Source: Climacium dendroides (lineage: Eukaryota; Streptophyta; Bryopsida; Hypnales; Climaciaceae). From it: a stretch of DNA of 64,000 nucleotides. The stretch's first letter is position 1, and every line of letters starts with the position of its first letter. Position numbers and translations under genes: made by a program. The DNA is taken from NCBI GenBank assembly GCA_950106755.1, contig OX467086.1, positions 11,984,001 through 12,048,000 of the forward strand, read 5' to 3'. The notes beneath the pieces were generated by a model. It was not told the DNA's origin, ran no database searches, and saw only the letters and a program-made list of their open reading frames with translations. Of this stretch, positions 35,948 through 48,225 are shown piece after piece.

Positions 35948-38313
35948 TTACATAGAGCCATCTAAGAGCCTACGTAGGTAGAGTTTTCGCTCCGGCTCCC
36001 CTCGTAGTTCCTCCCACTGATGACAAAATGCAAAACAAAGCGTCAGGTATGATCATTCTTGCATTAGAGCCTTGACAGGACTCAATCTCATGACGATATA
36101 GCAGGAAATTTGCTAATGACAGTAGACAAGATGATCGGCGTACCTCATGGAAGGGGATAGGAATGACGGTCCATCCAGCTGCCCGCAAGAGCCTGTGCTT
36201 TAAAACGGTGTGCCCTAACAGAGCGTTTGAGTTTCGAGAAAAATGAGTAGGACCATCGATCTCCAAAGCCACGTTGGCCTCGACTAAAGCCAAATCCAAC
36301 GAATACGGCGCTCCTTCATATTCCGACACCCAGGCTCGTCCTGTGGCTCCAACCAGAAGCCGATCCACTTCTCTGTGATCCCCCGAACTGAGCTTAGTAT
36401 TCGCTGCCTTCTCTTTCTCCCAGGCCTCATTTATCACGGTCTCTAGGTCCCTCTCAGTGGTCAATGCAGAATTTGCACATTCTAATCCTATTGCTAAATT
36501 GGCTTGATACAACTGACACAAGTGCTGAGCGCCCTTCGATTTTTCAGAGGTCCACACCATTGAACGCGCATTGATACAATTCCATAAAGAAATGAACCAT
36601 GGGCGTTCCATTCGACCTAAAACAGCACTTGACCATGCCATACTCGCCAGTTGCTGTTGACTGAAGCCTTTGAAACTCGCAGCCTCTGGTTCCAAGCCAT
36701 CCAGCGAGTCGAAAAGAGAATCAATCGGATGGTTCATACATGCAAAAGCCCACAAGATTTGCACCAACTCTTGAGGCCTGAAGCTTTCTGCCAAAACTCC
36801 AGCTCGTTCAGCCAAAGCTTCAAACAAAAGTGGTGCAGAATGGAGCATGGAAGAGAACGCGCCCGCAGTGTTGGCGAGGTTCTGCGCGTTGAACTCCGGC
36901 AGTTTGTCAAGAGCAGCATCCGCCAAAAGGTCCATTTCTTCAGTAAAAAGTGCATTTCCTCCGATCTTCGAGAGAGCCCAGGCGATGTTTGCTAATCCTT
37001 GCCCCGAGCACTCCGGAAAGGCTCTCACAGCAGCGCCGAGAAAAGCCTTCATTTCGGGTCTTCTGGCGAATGTGAGCTTCTCCGACTTCCGCATGGAAGC
37101 CTCGTCCATCCGCTTCGCTATCCGGTGAAGGGCAGTGGCGCAGTTCAAGGGACTCAACGGAATCATCCGAGGTTGTCCCCAATAAGGTTTGTGCAAAGCT
37201 TCCATGACGACAGCAAGCACATACTCCGCATCAGGAGCATCGATGATGCGTCGGTTCAAGCTGCGTTCTTCTCGGTATAATCTCGAACCTGTCCACACCA
37301 TTTCCTTCGATGGGAACCCTGCGATGTTAACCCTGGAATCCATCGAAGTGTGCCGAGTGCCGTCGTCTTGCCCCGCGTAATGTTGCGAACTCGTCTCTAT
37401 GTGACTGAGCAGGCCAGCCATGGTGAATGCACGGGAACACATCATTAGCGGCTTCGGCGGGATGCACTTCAAAAAGAGATTGCGATACCTCCTGCTCGGC
37501 CCTGATAATCCAAGAATTAATTACTATCAAAATAAGTAGTGGCAAAAGATAGTCACCAATGTAGGGCGTTCAAGGGACGAAAGCAATGTAGCAGCAACAA
37601 CTGACAACATAACTTCTGCAACCAAATTCTCGTGAAAGATTAATGCCAACTCTCACGGTGTAAGACGAGCGATTCAATCTTGGCATGTGAGCCCTTGAAA
37701 CTCTACCACAAATAAAGAAGAAAGGGGAGTTGCAATACCTACATTCGACTTGAGAGTTATCCTGAAATCAAGGGCAGCTCGAAGGTTCATAACTGGCCGA
37801 TTACGCTGCCATACCCAAGCACGCAACGAATCAGTGAATTGATGATAAACGAGCTCAGGAGGCTTCTCAAAACCTTCCAAAACGCCATCATCCATCAATA
37901 CACAACTGCAAATTTTTCTCTAACAACCACATGCCCAAGAAGCCCTAAACCCAACACTCCGCTTGCCGCCCTTGACAATTGAAATCTTCTAAAGCCCATT
38001 GAATGTGCAAGTATCAAAATTTCGAACCCTGCGGCATACCATTCCACAATTCGTACAAGGAAAATATTCCGAACACTATAATCCAAGCAAAGTCGGTACT
38101 CACATCCAGCAACGAAGTCGTTGGCGCTCGACGAGCTCCAGCCACACTTGACATCTTGTTCAAGAGTTCACCAGCAGACGCCCCATGGCCAAACTTCACC
38201 GCCACAGAGTTCAGACGTAGATAGGGCTCATTGTTGCCAAACGCAACAGGGTGATAAGTGGTGGATGTTTGAGTCTTCCTTGAAATTGTGCTGCTGTACC
38301 CACTGAGAGCCAT
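35948..38313 (-). CDS. RAP: Chloroplast OPR/RAP-domain protein, 605 aa
   Basis: Likely RNA-binding organellar factor related to Arabidopsis RAP, which is needed for chloroplast 16S rRNA maturation. Exons: 38313-38104, 37919-37739, 37501-36144, 36016-35948. The ATG sits in a strong GCCATGGC context. Residues 1-65 are rich in Ser, Thr and Arg and lack acidic residues at the start, as in a chloroplast transit peptide. Residues about 296-420 contain repeated helical units of the octatricopeptide kind (QGLANIAWALSKIG, QNLANTAGAFSSM, QELVQILWAFACM, QQLASMAWSSAVLG). The RAP domain occupies about 540-603, with ALEIDGPTHFSRN (Asp546, His550) and the C-terminal WEELRGEPERKLYLRRLL encoded by the last exon. 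Orthology to RAP is inferred from domain order. Exon 2's 5' splice acceptor (TTAG at 37921-37920) was chosen because it alone keeps the frame. Confidence 0.85.
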
Positions 38314-39143
38314 GGCCTCAGAATGCAGCTAGGGGTTTAACTCCAAAAGCTTATCACCATCCCCGAATTATGCAAAACCCCAACGTAGCAATTTCCAAAA
38401 TTTTCTGGCCGGAGAGAGAGCACACTCAACCTGGAAAACCTAAAAATGACTTCGTGCTTGCAGACTTGACACAACAATTCCTGAAACTGCTTGCCCTGAG
38501 CTACATCCTTCGACAACTGAAGTTGCTGCAGCGGAAATCCATTCGGTAGCTCGCTCGGTTGATAGATATCCAGCGGTACCTGTTCACACCGGTGTTCGAG
38601 CTTCACCGGCTATTATCCTTCAGCTCCCATACTCTACCGGATTTTCAAGTAACTACACTGATTTGTCTTAATAATCTATTGTAGGGATTAGTAACACGTA
38701 TAAAATTATTGTCTCCATAAAATTCTACGTTTGCGGAAATTGATATCATAGAGAAATATTCCAGCCAGATTAATTTAAAATAGTGTGACTTTGGTAAATT
38801 AGTTGAATTAGTGTACTATGGTTGCATGTATTTTTATTTTATTTAGATTTTTAAAATTTTAAAATATCTTGTACTTTCAAGATTTAATTGATTATTTTTC
38901 CATTTTCATTGACTCACTTTGCATTAACATCAATTTTTTTTCCAAATGTTGATTCACACTACCTTGTTGTACAATAACCTAACAAAAGTTTAAGACAATC
39001 TCCTTTATTTCCCTCTACACACCATTCTCAAATTCAATCTATGCAATTGTTATGCAATTCTTGCATAATTTTTTTCTTACAATAATCTTAATTTAAAAAA
39101 TACCTATATATTTCTTTCTATGAATTCATTCAAAGCCTTACAT
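38314..39143. other. 5' flank of the RAP-domain gene and AT-rich intergenic DNA
   Basis: The first 300 bp upstream are moderately GC-rich and probably promoter or leader. The rest is AT-rich with nothing recognisable. Confidence 0.45.
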
Positions 39144-39232
39144 CACTACTAGAAAATTTCATTTTTCTGTTGTTTTGGTCGCGTTGATTTGGTCAAAATC
39201 TGACAAAAATCTGTTGAAATTTTCTAGTAGTG
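39144..39232. mobile_element. CACTA-like MITE, 89 bp, with 3-bp target duplication
   Basis: Ends CACTACTAGAAAATTTC and GAAATTTTCTAGTAGTG are exact reverse complements (17 bp). The element is flanked on both sides by CAT (39141-39143 and 39233-39235), the 3-bp duplication made by CACTA transposases. It has no coding capacity. Confidence 0.85.
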
Positions 39233-39464
39233 CATATAAATCATGATGTACCCAGTGACTACATACACTGAGCACATCTTTAAAGAATAAACCAAACTTG
39301 TTTTTTCAAATGTACACCATCCATTTCTTGTAGCTCCAATAATAAGGTATCAAAGACAATCACAATTCACCAATATATACTGTGACTTTTTGGGCATAAA
39401 TCATCAATACATTCAATTTTATAAAGCAATGGTAAAAAAACCTAGTCAAAATCTTAGGTGAGAC

Positions 39465-40365
39465 TTAATCCCATAAGTCCCAAGGCCTTTCTACCTCCAA
39501 AACCCACTCAAAACTTTCATTTCTATTGCAAAGAGCAAAAACTTTATTTACTTATTTTACATATCTAACCATAGGATCTTGTACTACACTAGTATAAGAA
39601 TGTGTGGAATATATTTCAAAAACTTTGATGGTGTAGATTGCAAGATATTTGCATTTAAAGTGAAAAAAATAATTTTTTTCACCTTGATTGATTAGATTTT
39701 TTGGCTTTGAATCTTCTTAACTTAAAATTTTTGCATTGTCAATTTTCATTTTCTAATTTTTTATGTTGAATAATTGAGTTGAAAATCTAAGAAAAAAAAT
39801 CTTACAAAAAAACATTTAATTTTCATTCATAAAAAATATTATTAAGTAGAAGTAGGTTCAAGATTGAAGGGATAACTAAACCATTAATAGCTCAAAGATG
39901 GAATTGAAACATAATAATCCCAATGGTGAGATTTTTCTTGCAAGTAAATTTCTGGAAAAATTATAAAAATTGCATTAAAAAATCGATTCTACAAATTAAT
40001 TTTTCAAAAAGATGCTTAGATTGCCCCAAAAACAAGATTGTCCATAACTTTCTCATCACTTGTCCAAATAGAATGAATCAAAGATTTAGATGTAGACAAG
40101 ATATAATCTTTAAGGAAAAAAATTAAAAATTAAAAAATTTAACTTTTTGTGATTTTTTGGACTATCCTTCAAGCTATTTTTTGCACTTATAGGGGCATAA
40201 TTTTTGTTTCTCAACACCAATTGAAATGAAGTTATATTCCTAGAAAGCTAATCTAATTTCCTATCTTCAAAAAAAGTTTCAAAAAATCATGTCCAAAATT
40301 GATATCACACAAGCCTACTTAAAATCTCAAGAGCCTCGTAGGGACTTAGAGACTTTAGGGTTTAA
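39465..40365 (-). mobile_element. TTAA-flanked dispersed element, copy D (inverted)
   Basis: The minus strand aligns with copies A-C: CTACTTCTACTTAATA, CAATCTCACCATTGGGATTA-type and GGGGCAATCTAAGCAT-type blocks occur in the same order. Boundaries are TTAATCCCATAAGTCCCAAG on the left and, on the minus strand, TTAAACCCTAAAG on the right. Length is 901 bp, close to copy B. Confidence 0.7.
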
Positions 40366-40424
40366 GGTGTATTGTTGTGAACAAATTTTGATTTAGCTTA
40401 GTCAAAAATATATTAAATGCGTTC

Positions 40425-40860
40425 ATTATAGAATATCTACCTGTAATTTTTCAAGATATCTTGTTCTTAATGTGTTCTAGAATATTTTAGATTTACATTC
40501 TATAGTTACATGTCCTCCTTGATTTTGAGGGAATCGGTTTGTAGTTGTGATCCAATTGAGTCAAAGTTGAGGAGGGTATATCACTACAGAATGTCAACCC
40601 AAGATTGTCTAAGACTATACCCTAGAATATTTTAGATTTGCATTCTACATTGACATACCTAGCTTGATTTCAAGGGAATTGGGTTGCAGTTGTGATCCCA
40701 TTCTGTCAAAATCAAAGAAGGCATGTCATTGTAGAATGTCTACCTAGGATTGTCTTAGATTGTATCGTATTCTTGATGTGCCATAGAATATTTTAGATTC
40801 ACATTCTACAACAACATGTCCTTGATTCTGAAGGAATTGGTTTGTAGTTGATTCTACATC
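40425..40860. repeat. Tandem repeat, about three 145-160 bp units
   Basis: AGAATATTTTAGATTTACATTCTA-type anchors recur at about 40479, 40624 and 40785. Each is followed by a CTTGATTT(T/C)-GAGGGAATCGGTTTGTAGTTGTG-type block and by TAGAATGTCTACCTAGGATTGTCTTA-type sequence. ACATTCTA and TAGAATGT make each unit partly self-complementary. Non-coding. Confidence 0.7.
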
Positions 40861-41434
40861 ACATCACCTTACGATAACTCCACTTTTTGATTCTAATCCC
40901 TTTCGAAAAGAGATCCATGTAGATCTTGCTTGAAATCTACTATCTTTATTCAAGAGAGACAAGGGGCAATTTCAAATATACAAATTCCCGACACTTCAAG
41001 AATCCATAGACTATTCAAATTGTATCTCCAAAATGTTACTCATGAATTTAGAATCCCCTTTGACTTTGTGCAAAGACTTTTACAATTCATTAATAAGAAC
41101 CATGCTCAATTGCTCATTTGGGTGTCAATTATAAGTGTTGTTACTTTTTACTTTTAGGTAACAACACAAATATCTTGCAAATAAGCATTTTAATATGGTT
41201 CCCATCATTAAACTATTTAGATTTTTATTGAAACTTGGTGGAAAGAAAAGTGGATTTCTGATTCTCCTTTATGCATATTTTAAACAATACATGGATAAAC
41301 TATAACATTTAAAGTGTTGAAAATACTAACCCTAAGCTCCAGTCCACAAAGCTGATGTAAACTTTAATCAAGAATCTAAAGATAATTCCACTGCGCCAAG
41401 GTACAACCTTCAAAACAAACCCCTGAAAAAATAC

Positions 41435-41485
41435 TCTAAAACCCTAGGCCCCGGCCCAACCCTCACTGGACAGGTTGGGCGGGGG
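41435..41485 (+). promoter_or_regulatory. Telo-box and site II-like motifs upstream of the GYF gene
   Basis: AAAACCCTAG (telo-box-like) at about 41438 is followed by GGCCCAAC at about 41453 and TTGGGCGGG at about 41475, 340-380 bp upstream of the ATG. Telo-box plus TGGGCC (site II) pairs mark many plant translation and growth genes (known). Activity here is inferred. Confidence 0.45.
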
Positions 41486-41813
41486 TTGAAGCCCGTGACG
41501 GGACATACATGAAATCTCCATCGCTGCGACGGAGACATACACCACGAAAGCTTTGAATGACTCCAGGGTTCTACAGTATTTGGGAGATCTATATTGTTGC
41601 CGCTGTGTTCGTCGCTCCAAGTTCTCGCTCACCACACTCCTGCTGTCTATCTCCTCCCTTCCCTTGCTTAATCTCATTCGCAATCCTCATCTTTACCACT
41701 CCTTCACTACCCCTTCTCTCCGTCGCCATTGTCCGGGAAGAGCAGCGGCCTCGCAGTGTACAGGATTCTTCTCCCATTGCCACGCGCTTGCGATTTCTCA
41801 CTCTGTGTGTGCT

Positions 41814-44800
41814 ATGGCGGACTCCAAGAGCGACACCAAGGATGGCACCAGCAGCGGAGACGGGAGCTCGTTACGCACGGAGCAGTGGAAAATGCGGGGT
41901 TGGCTTTGTCGTCCCTTTTTTCCTTTCTTCCTCGCTGTTTTGCAGCTTGCCAATGTGCTTGACCTAGTGAGTAGGGCAGTTCGCGGTGTGGTTTCTCTGT
42001 GCTGCCGTGGTTAGTCAGGTCAGGGAGATTCTGATCTGCTCACTAAACCCTATTCTGAGGCGCGGTTCTATTCCGACGTTTATTCCGTTTCTGTCTCGGT
42101 TTTAGGTTTAGTCGTGAAATTCTGCGACGAGCTGGGACATTCTTTTGTAGTAAGTGTGCGGTCATTGAATTTTCGTCATTTTCTTGGAATTTTAAATGAC
42201 TTTTGGGAGTGAGAGAGATAGGCGTCCGGAGCTCTCATGTTTGTATTGAGTTGCAGAGGTTGTTTCTTTTGATCTTTCGATAAGTGTATTTCACTGCCAT
42301 GTTTCGCTTATTGGTTTCTGTTAACTGATCTTGCGCTGTTTTTTTTAGGGAAGTTGAGATGTCGAACTTTCCCGTTTTTTCTTTGATAGTGCGTAGGGTT
42401 CTGTTCGATTCTTTCTTTTAGGGTTTATGTCGCGTTCGTCACTGAAGGACCTGTATCGTCTTGTCATATAGTTAGGTCTCGGCACGAGTATAGTTCGTTT
42501 GTGAGTGTCGAGCCCGGCTTTAGGGTTTCAGAACTTTCCTTCCGACATATGTGGTCCGTGTATGTGTCGAGCGAGTCTTTCGGGCTACTTATGACCTGCA
42601 TTTCCCATTCAGGGTGTGAAACTTTTCCTCTATTTGGGGCTGTTCCATCGAGCTTTGGGTTTCGAAATTTCCTCGCATTCAAAGCGTGCTTTGCACATGG
42701 AAGGTTCCTGTTTGCCTGTTCAAGGTCCTTGTGGAGTCTTCCTTGAACCGTAGCTCACCCTTGATGTGTAGGAGGCCATCCGCTAGTGCAATGTTAACGC
42801 CTGTGGTGGCACACATGATCGTGCAGATGAAGGGAGCGGAACGTCAGCCACATCTAAGTTGGTTTCTGGACCCCCTGAATCAGAACCTAAAGGTATGATG
42901 CAGTTCGGTGCCATGTACTTTGATGTGATTTGGGTGCTTTGGGGATTATGAAGGTGACAGGTGGACTGAGGTTGCAAGCGCATGTGGTTGATTTGATGTT
43001 TGAGACTGTTTACGCAGTTGCAGATTCTGGGAATCCGGAGAACATAATTCCACTTTCACCGCAGTGGCTCTTATCAAAGCCTGTAGAGAATAAACCGCCA
43101 GCTCCATCCGGGGTACGTGAAGTTGACTCTTTGATTGTTCGGTCTCGAACATTTCTGATGTCTGCATCTCCTTCCCCTGGCATGAATTGTGGTTTTGTGG
43201 TCGGCTTCCCGTGTGCAACTCGTGGGGTTTGTGCATTTTGGTTTGTTTATTGGGTGACCCTGGTATTTCTGTGGAGACCTCAGTTGAGTATATGTCCCGG
43301 AGTAAGGACAGCCTCTAGGTTCCATCGCTGGATTCAAGCCCGTGCGTGGGCACGCGGTTGTCTATCCAGGTGTTTGTGTTTGAGGTTTGGGCCTTCGCGG
43401 TGCTTTCGAGTTTCTCTGTGTCCTAACCTTGTGGGATGTCCTGCTCAGGATCCTCCGCGCACGCCCGGCATCCAGAGTCCAGGCTATGGGATGAACGATG
43501 CTCCGGGCAAAGACCGCTGGCGTAACGTAGAAGGGTCTCCTCACGATCCGAAGAGGACGAGAGACTGGTGGCGCACGATCTCCTTGGAGCGTGACGCGGA
43601 CAGCAGCCGTCGCGAGCGGTGGAGGGAAGAGGAGAGAGAAAGTAGCACTAATATGGCCCCTCGTCGAGATCGCTGGAAAGAAGGAGAGAGGGACACGGTC
43701 GGGGACCAGAACACTCCGCAAGCCCAGAGCCGGCGACCTGGTAATGAGAGGTGGCCGGAAATGAACGCGGGCGGCGGGAGAGAGTCGTCGGACCCGTTGA
43801 GGCGCGCTGCCTCCGACCGGTGGGCGGACACGCCGAGCCGCGAATCCAATTTTGATAGTCGTCGCGATAATAAGTGGAGCAATCGTTGGGGTCCCGACGA
43901 GAAGGAGCGCGAGTTTCGTGGGAAATGGGTTGGGGATGGCGTGGACAAGGAAGGAGGAAAGGACGGGATGGACGGTGGTGGCTACCACGCGCGTCACGTG
44001 CCGAATGCCCACAGCGTGGTGCGAGATGGCGATCGAGAGCGCGATCGGGAGCGAGAGAAGGAGAGGGAGCGCGAGCGCGAGAGAGAAAGGGAGAGGGAGA
44101 GGGAGCCCGACACGTCTCGCCACGACCGAGCCTGGCGTCCTTCGTTTGCATCCCGAGGAAGAGGTGAAACTCCTCACCTGGGCAGTACTCCTCCGAAGAT
44201 GGCTCCGGGTTTCCTGACGGGCCGAGGTCGAGGAGAGCCGTATGGCGTCGGGTTCACTGTGGGTCGCGGTCGTGGTGGCAACCTCCAGTCGGGGCTTCTG
44301 CACGGACCTCCGCTGAGTCCCATCGGTTCTCCGTTTCCTGTTGATAAATGGGACGTCGGGAAGGAGAACGTTTTTCGGTATCCGCGTGTGAAGCTGCTGG
44401 ACATCCATCGCAAGTGTGGCATTTTGTCGTTCCAGAGGTATCCCGATGGTTTTACGGAAGTGGCGCAACTGACCCAAAGCGATCCCGTGGAGCCCATGGC
44501 CTTCTTCCAACCGGATGTGGACGAAGAGGTTGGTGATCTTGTCCCGCACTTTGGTTTCTTGGGCCGTGTTTCGGTGGATGTGTGGTTGCTGGGGCGAGTG
44601 AAGCCATTTTGCATGAGTCGGGTGTGAGGTTTTGGGTGTTTGTAAGACCTCCGAGCGACAATTCGTTGCAAGAGCTTTTGCCTTGGTGTTGTGTTTACGA
44701 CCCGGAGATTGTGTGGTTGGTGACCGTGAGTGGGGAGGTTTTGTGCTTATTGAATGGGTTAGCTCCGTTGGGGGATTCATTTATTGAGATGTCGTTTGGG

Positions 44801-47800
44801 AAGAATTTGATCGATGCTGTGTGGTGTTGCAGGGCATTCTTGAAGGGATCCGGAAGGGCGAGATCGTGAGTAGTGGGACGGTGCATAATTTGGCCCCGAA
44901 AGATGGTTCGTTGAACCGAGTGATGCGGCAAGATTCGCTCGGTCGGGGTCGGGGTCGCGGCCGAGGTGCAGGTCTGTTTTGCGTAGTTGAATGTTTTTGA
45001 AAGAGCTGGGACCGTGGCAGCAGTGCTTGGGCCCTGCGGGGTGACTGGATGGCATGGCATGTTCCTGGAAGTTGGTCGTGTGCGAGTGCGGTGGACTTCA
45101 TGTTATCGGTGTAGTGTATGGGCGGATAGGTCACTATGCTGTGACCGAATGGGTAGTTTGAGGGCTGTTGTTGGTCCTTGGTGTTTTTGAGGATGTGTGA
45201 GTCCCGTTTTTGTTTTGGACGACGAGCGTGGTTGTTCCGTATTGAAGGGTGTCTTTTGGTCTTTTGAAGCAGTGGGCAAAGAGGATTCCGGGTTTGACGG
45301 CCACCGAGAAGACGACTTCTTCGACCAACCCGGTTTTGGGAACGCTCGGGGTGGGGACGGTGGCGCGTTTGACAAGCTTGCCGAGGCTCGTTTTGCGGAT
45401 GCGGAGGAGTCTTGGGAGTCTCGGGCACGTATTGAGAGCAACACTGATAACGATGGTATGCACGACTATGGCATTGTGTGGAAGTCTTTGGACCTGTTCT
45501 TAGAGCCGGTGTTTGTGCGGGTGTTGAATGCAGTCCGTTGGACATTTCACGCTATAATAGCCACGCTTTTCAGACATTTGATTTTTGGGGAGAAAGTCCC
45601 CACCGCCAGGCGTGACTGAGACTAGGACTAGTGTAGTGAGAGCACAGCGCACTGATCAGTTCGTGTTGGCGTGTGTGTTGTGTCGTCTGATCCGTCTTGA
45701 CATTTTTGTTTTTTTGGTTGTTTTGTCGCAGTTGCGAAAGACGAGAGTTCATGGCGTCGTGGCCGGGCAGGTGAGGAATCAGGTCCCGTGAGGGATGATG
45801 GAAGCTGGAGGCGTGATCCTGGCGCTCGCAGTGACGGTGCCTGGCGGAAGTCCAGAGCAGGTGACGAAGGCGTGGTCTCGAGTAAGGAAGAGAAGTCGGA
45901 AAGGCCCGTTCGTGTGTCTGAACGAGACGACCGCAGCAGCTGGCGACGACCCGAGCAGGTACATTTGGCATGCGCTTGGTTCGCGCCTTCCGTTGGATGC
46001 GTCCTTGATCTGGCTGTTATCAGCGTCTCACGTCCAGCTGAGAACGTGTCCAGCTCCATTTCGTTTGGCTTTGGGTCGTTGGGTCTGGTGGCAAGTTTCC
46101 CGTCTTCATGTCGTAGACTATGTTCAGCTCGTTTGTTTGGCGTTCGACGGAAGGCTTGGGTCTGAGACTCTAATGGATTGGTTTGGGCAGGATGATTCGA
46201 AGTCTGAACCTGGCACGGCCCCGGAGAAGGGATCTGCGATGCACAGCAGACGTGCCGATCAAGTGGCGACCCTGGAGACGAAGGATGGTCCGTCTGTTGC
46301 TGGCAAGACTGGAATAGCGGAGGACCCAGTTCCGCGCCACCAGGGCCCTGGTGGTGTCGGCGGTGTGGAAGCTCCCAAGGAGAGCCATGTCCCGGTCTCG
46401 ACAGAAGCGCAGTTCGGTCAGGACCCCTCCCTGCAGCAAGTGTCTCCCGAAGACCTTTGCCTGCTTTACACGGATCCCCAGGGCGAAGTCCAAGGTCCGT
46501 TTCTTGGTGTTGACATCATTGGTTGGTTTGAGGCCGGTTTCTTTGGCCTGGAATTACCTGTTCGTCTGATGGATGCCCCGGATGGCACGCCGTTCAGTCC
46601 GTTGGAGAACATCATGCCCCACCTGAAGCCGGCAGTGAAAGTTCCGCCGGGTTTCAATTCTTTGAAAGGCGTTGCGGAGGAGGGCGGAGAGTCCTTCCAC
46701 CTGAAAGGCGATGTTCAGCCTTCGAGTCTGAGTTTCCGTCTTCAGGACTCTTTGGGGTCCGATGGCGAGGTGGACCGCAGGGGAAGCGGGTTCGAGCCGT
46801 CGTTGGACATCGATCTTCTCGGTTTGACGGATCCATCTACGAATGTGTTAGGTGGTAATTTTCGTCTGGGCCTGAATGGGAGAAGCTCGAGTAGCAAGGG
46901 TGGTGAGGGACCGTGCTCCTTAGACTCTGAGTTGGTGTTGGACCATTTTTTTCCTGTTTTGTGGTTTGAGAGCGTGTGGAGGGTCCCGGTTGTTGTTGGG
47001 CCGTGCGGGTAGGCATGTGAACCGAAGTTTGTGAATCTGTGTCGTTGGGATTGTGTGTTTATGGGAAGTGGAATGTCGTTTTTGGTTACGACTGCGGTTT
47101 TGTTTGTTCTGATGTGCTTATATCTGGAGTTTCCCCGTTCAGAAATGGCAGCGGAGAAGCCTACTGTGAAAGGCGAGAAAGAAGTTGGAGCGAAAGGGGA
47201 CGAGTCCGGTGAGCAGACCTATTCCATGCGTAAACGAATGTCAGCGTTTCCCCGTGTGGACGCGGATATATCCGAGACTCCGACTGTGGATTTGGCCCAC
47301 CGCTTTCCCTCAAACGAAGGTCTCGGGTCGTTGCCAGGTACATCTGCGAATTGTGATGACGAGTGTGTAGGCTGATTGCCGTTTTCTGTCCCAACCGCGT
47401 GACTGCATGCTTTGGTATACTCTGACTGGGTCTCGAGGTTGGACTGTCGTTGGGTCGTTCTCCGTTAGCTTTCATGAGGCCCGACTTGTACTGCATGTGA
47501 CAGTTCGCAGTCTGTAGTTTCTTCAATATGCGAATATGCTTTTTTATTATAATTTTATGGGTTAGGAAGAACGTCATCCTCAGTCGATCCTGTGACAATT
47601 GGGTGTGAAGGGCACATTTGGTTTGTTGTGGCTTCATTTTTCTAGTTACGGTTTGTTGTTGTGGTTCGTCAGAAGAGACTAACGAGGAAACCTTTCGGAA
47701 CGCGTGGTGTGTTGGCAGGCCCCGCGTTTTCTGCATCCAAGGCCCCCCGATCGCCTTCCATGCCTAGTGATTTGCCGGGCATGTTGCCGAGCAGCCTGGG

Positions 47801-48185
47801 TCATGCGGTTCCGAAGGATCAGTCTTGGGGTGACAGTTTGATGCGAAACTTGTCACTAGATGCCCAATATCCTCATGTGGGTCTCCCTCCTTCGGGAAGT
47901 GGCATCGACCCGACGCACCTTGCCCAGCAACTGGAGCAACTGGATATTCAGCACCTGCAGCGCATGGGTTCCACGGGTTCCGCGTTGCAGAGGCAGTTGT
48001 CTGGGGTCCCCCCGTCTCCCCAATCCGCCCGCATGAACCTGGAGCAGCTTATGCGGCCAGGGGGTCTCCCTCCTCGTGACCATCCAGGTTTGAACCCGTT
48101 GCTTGGACAGATCCCTCCCCAGCCCCATCAAGCCCCGGCGCCGATCCCCCCGTCAGGTCCCGTCCTGGAGCAGCTTCTGCGTATG

Positions 48186-48225
<40 letters not shown>

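Noticed and set aside
36651..37280. Plus-strand open frames of about 93-114 codons
   Set aside because: They are antisense to the main exon of the RAP-domain gene, with no independent support.
43362..44780. 472-codon open frame on the minus strand opposite the GYF gene
   Set aside because: It lies antisense to exons and introns of a gene with clear homology. Its Arg/Pro/Ser/His-rich translation reflects the base composition of the sense strand, and it has no start context or recognised domain.
44781..45545. 254-codon minus-strand open frame
   Set aside because: It spans an intron and two exons of the GYF gene in antisense. Absence of stops follows from the G/T-rich sense strand.
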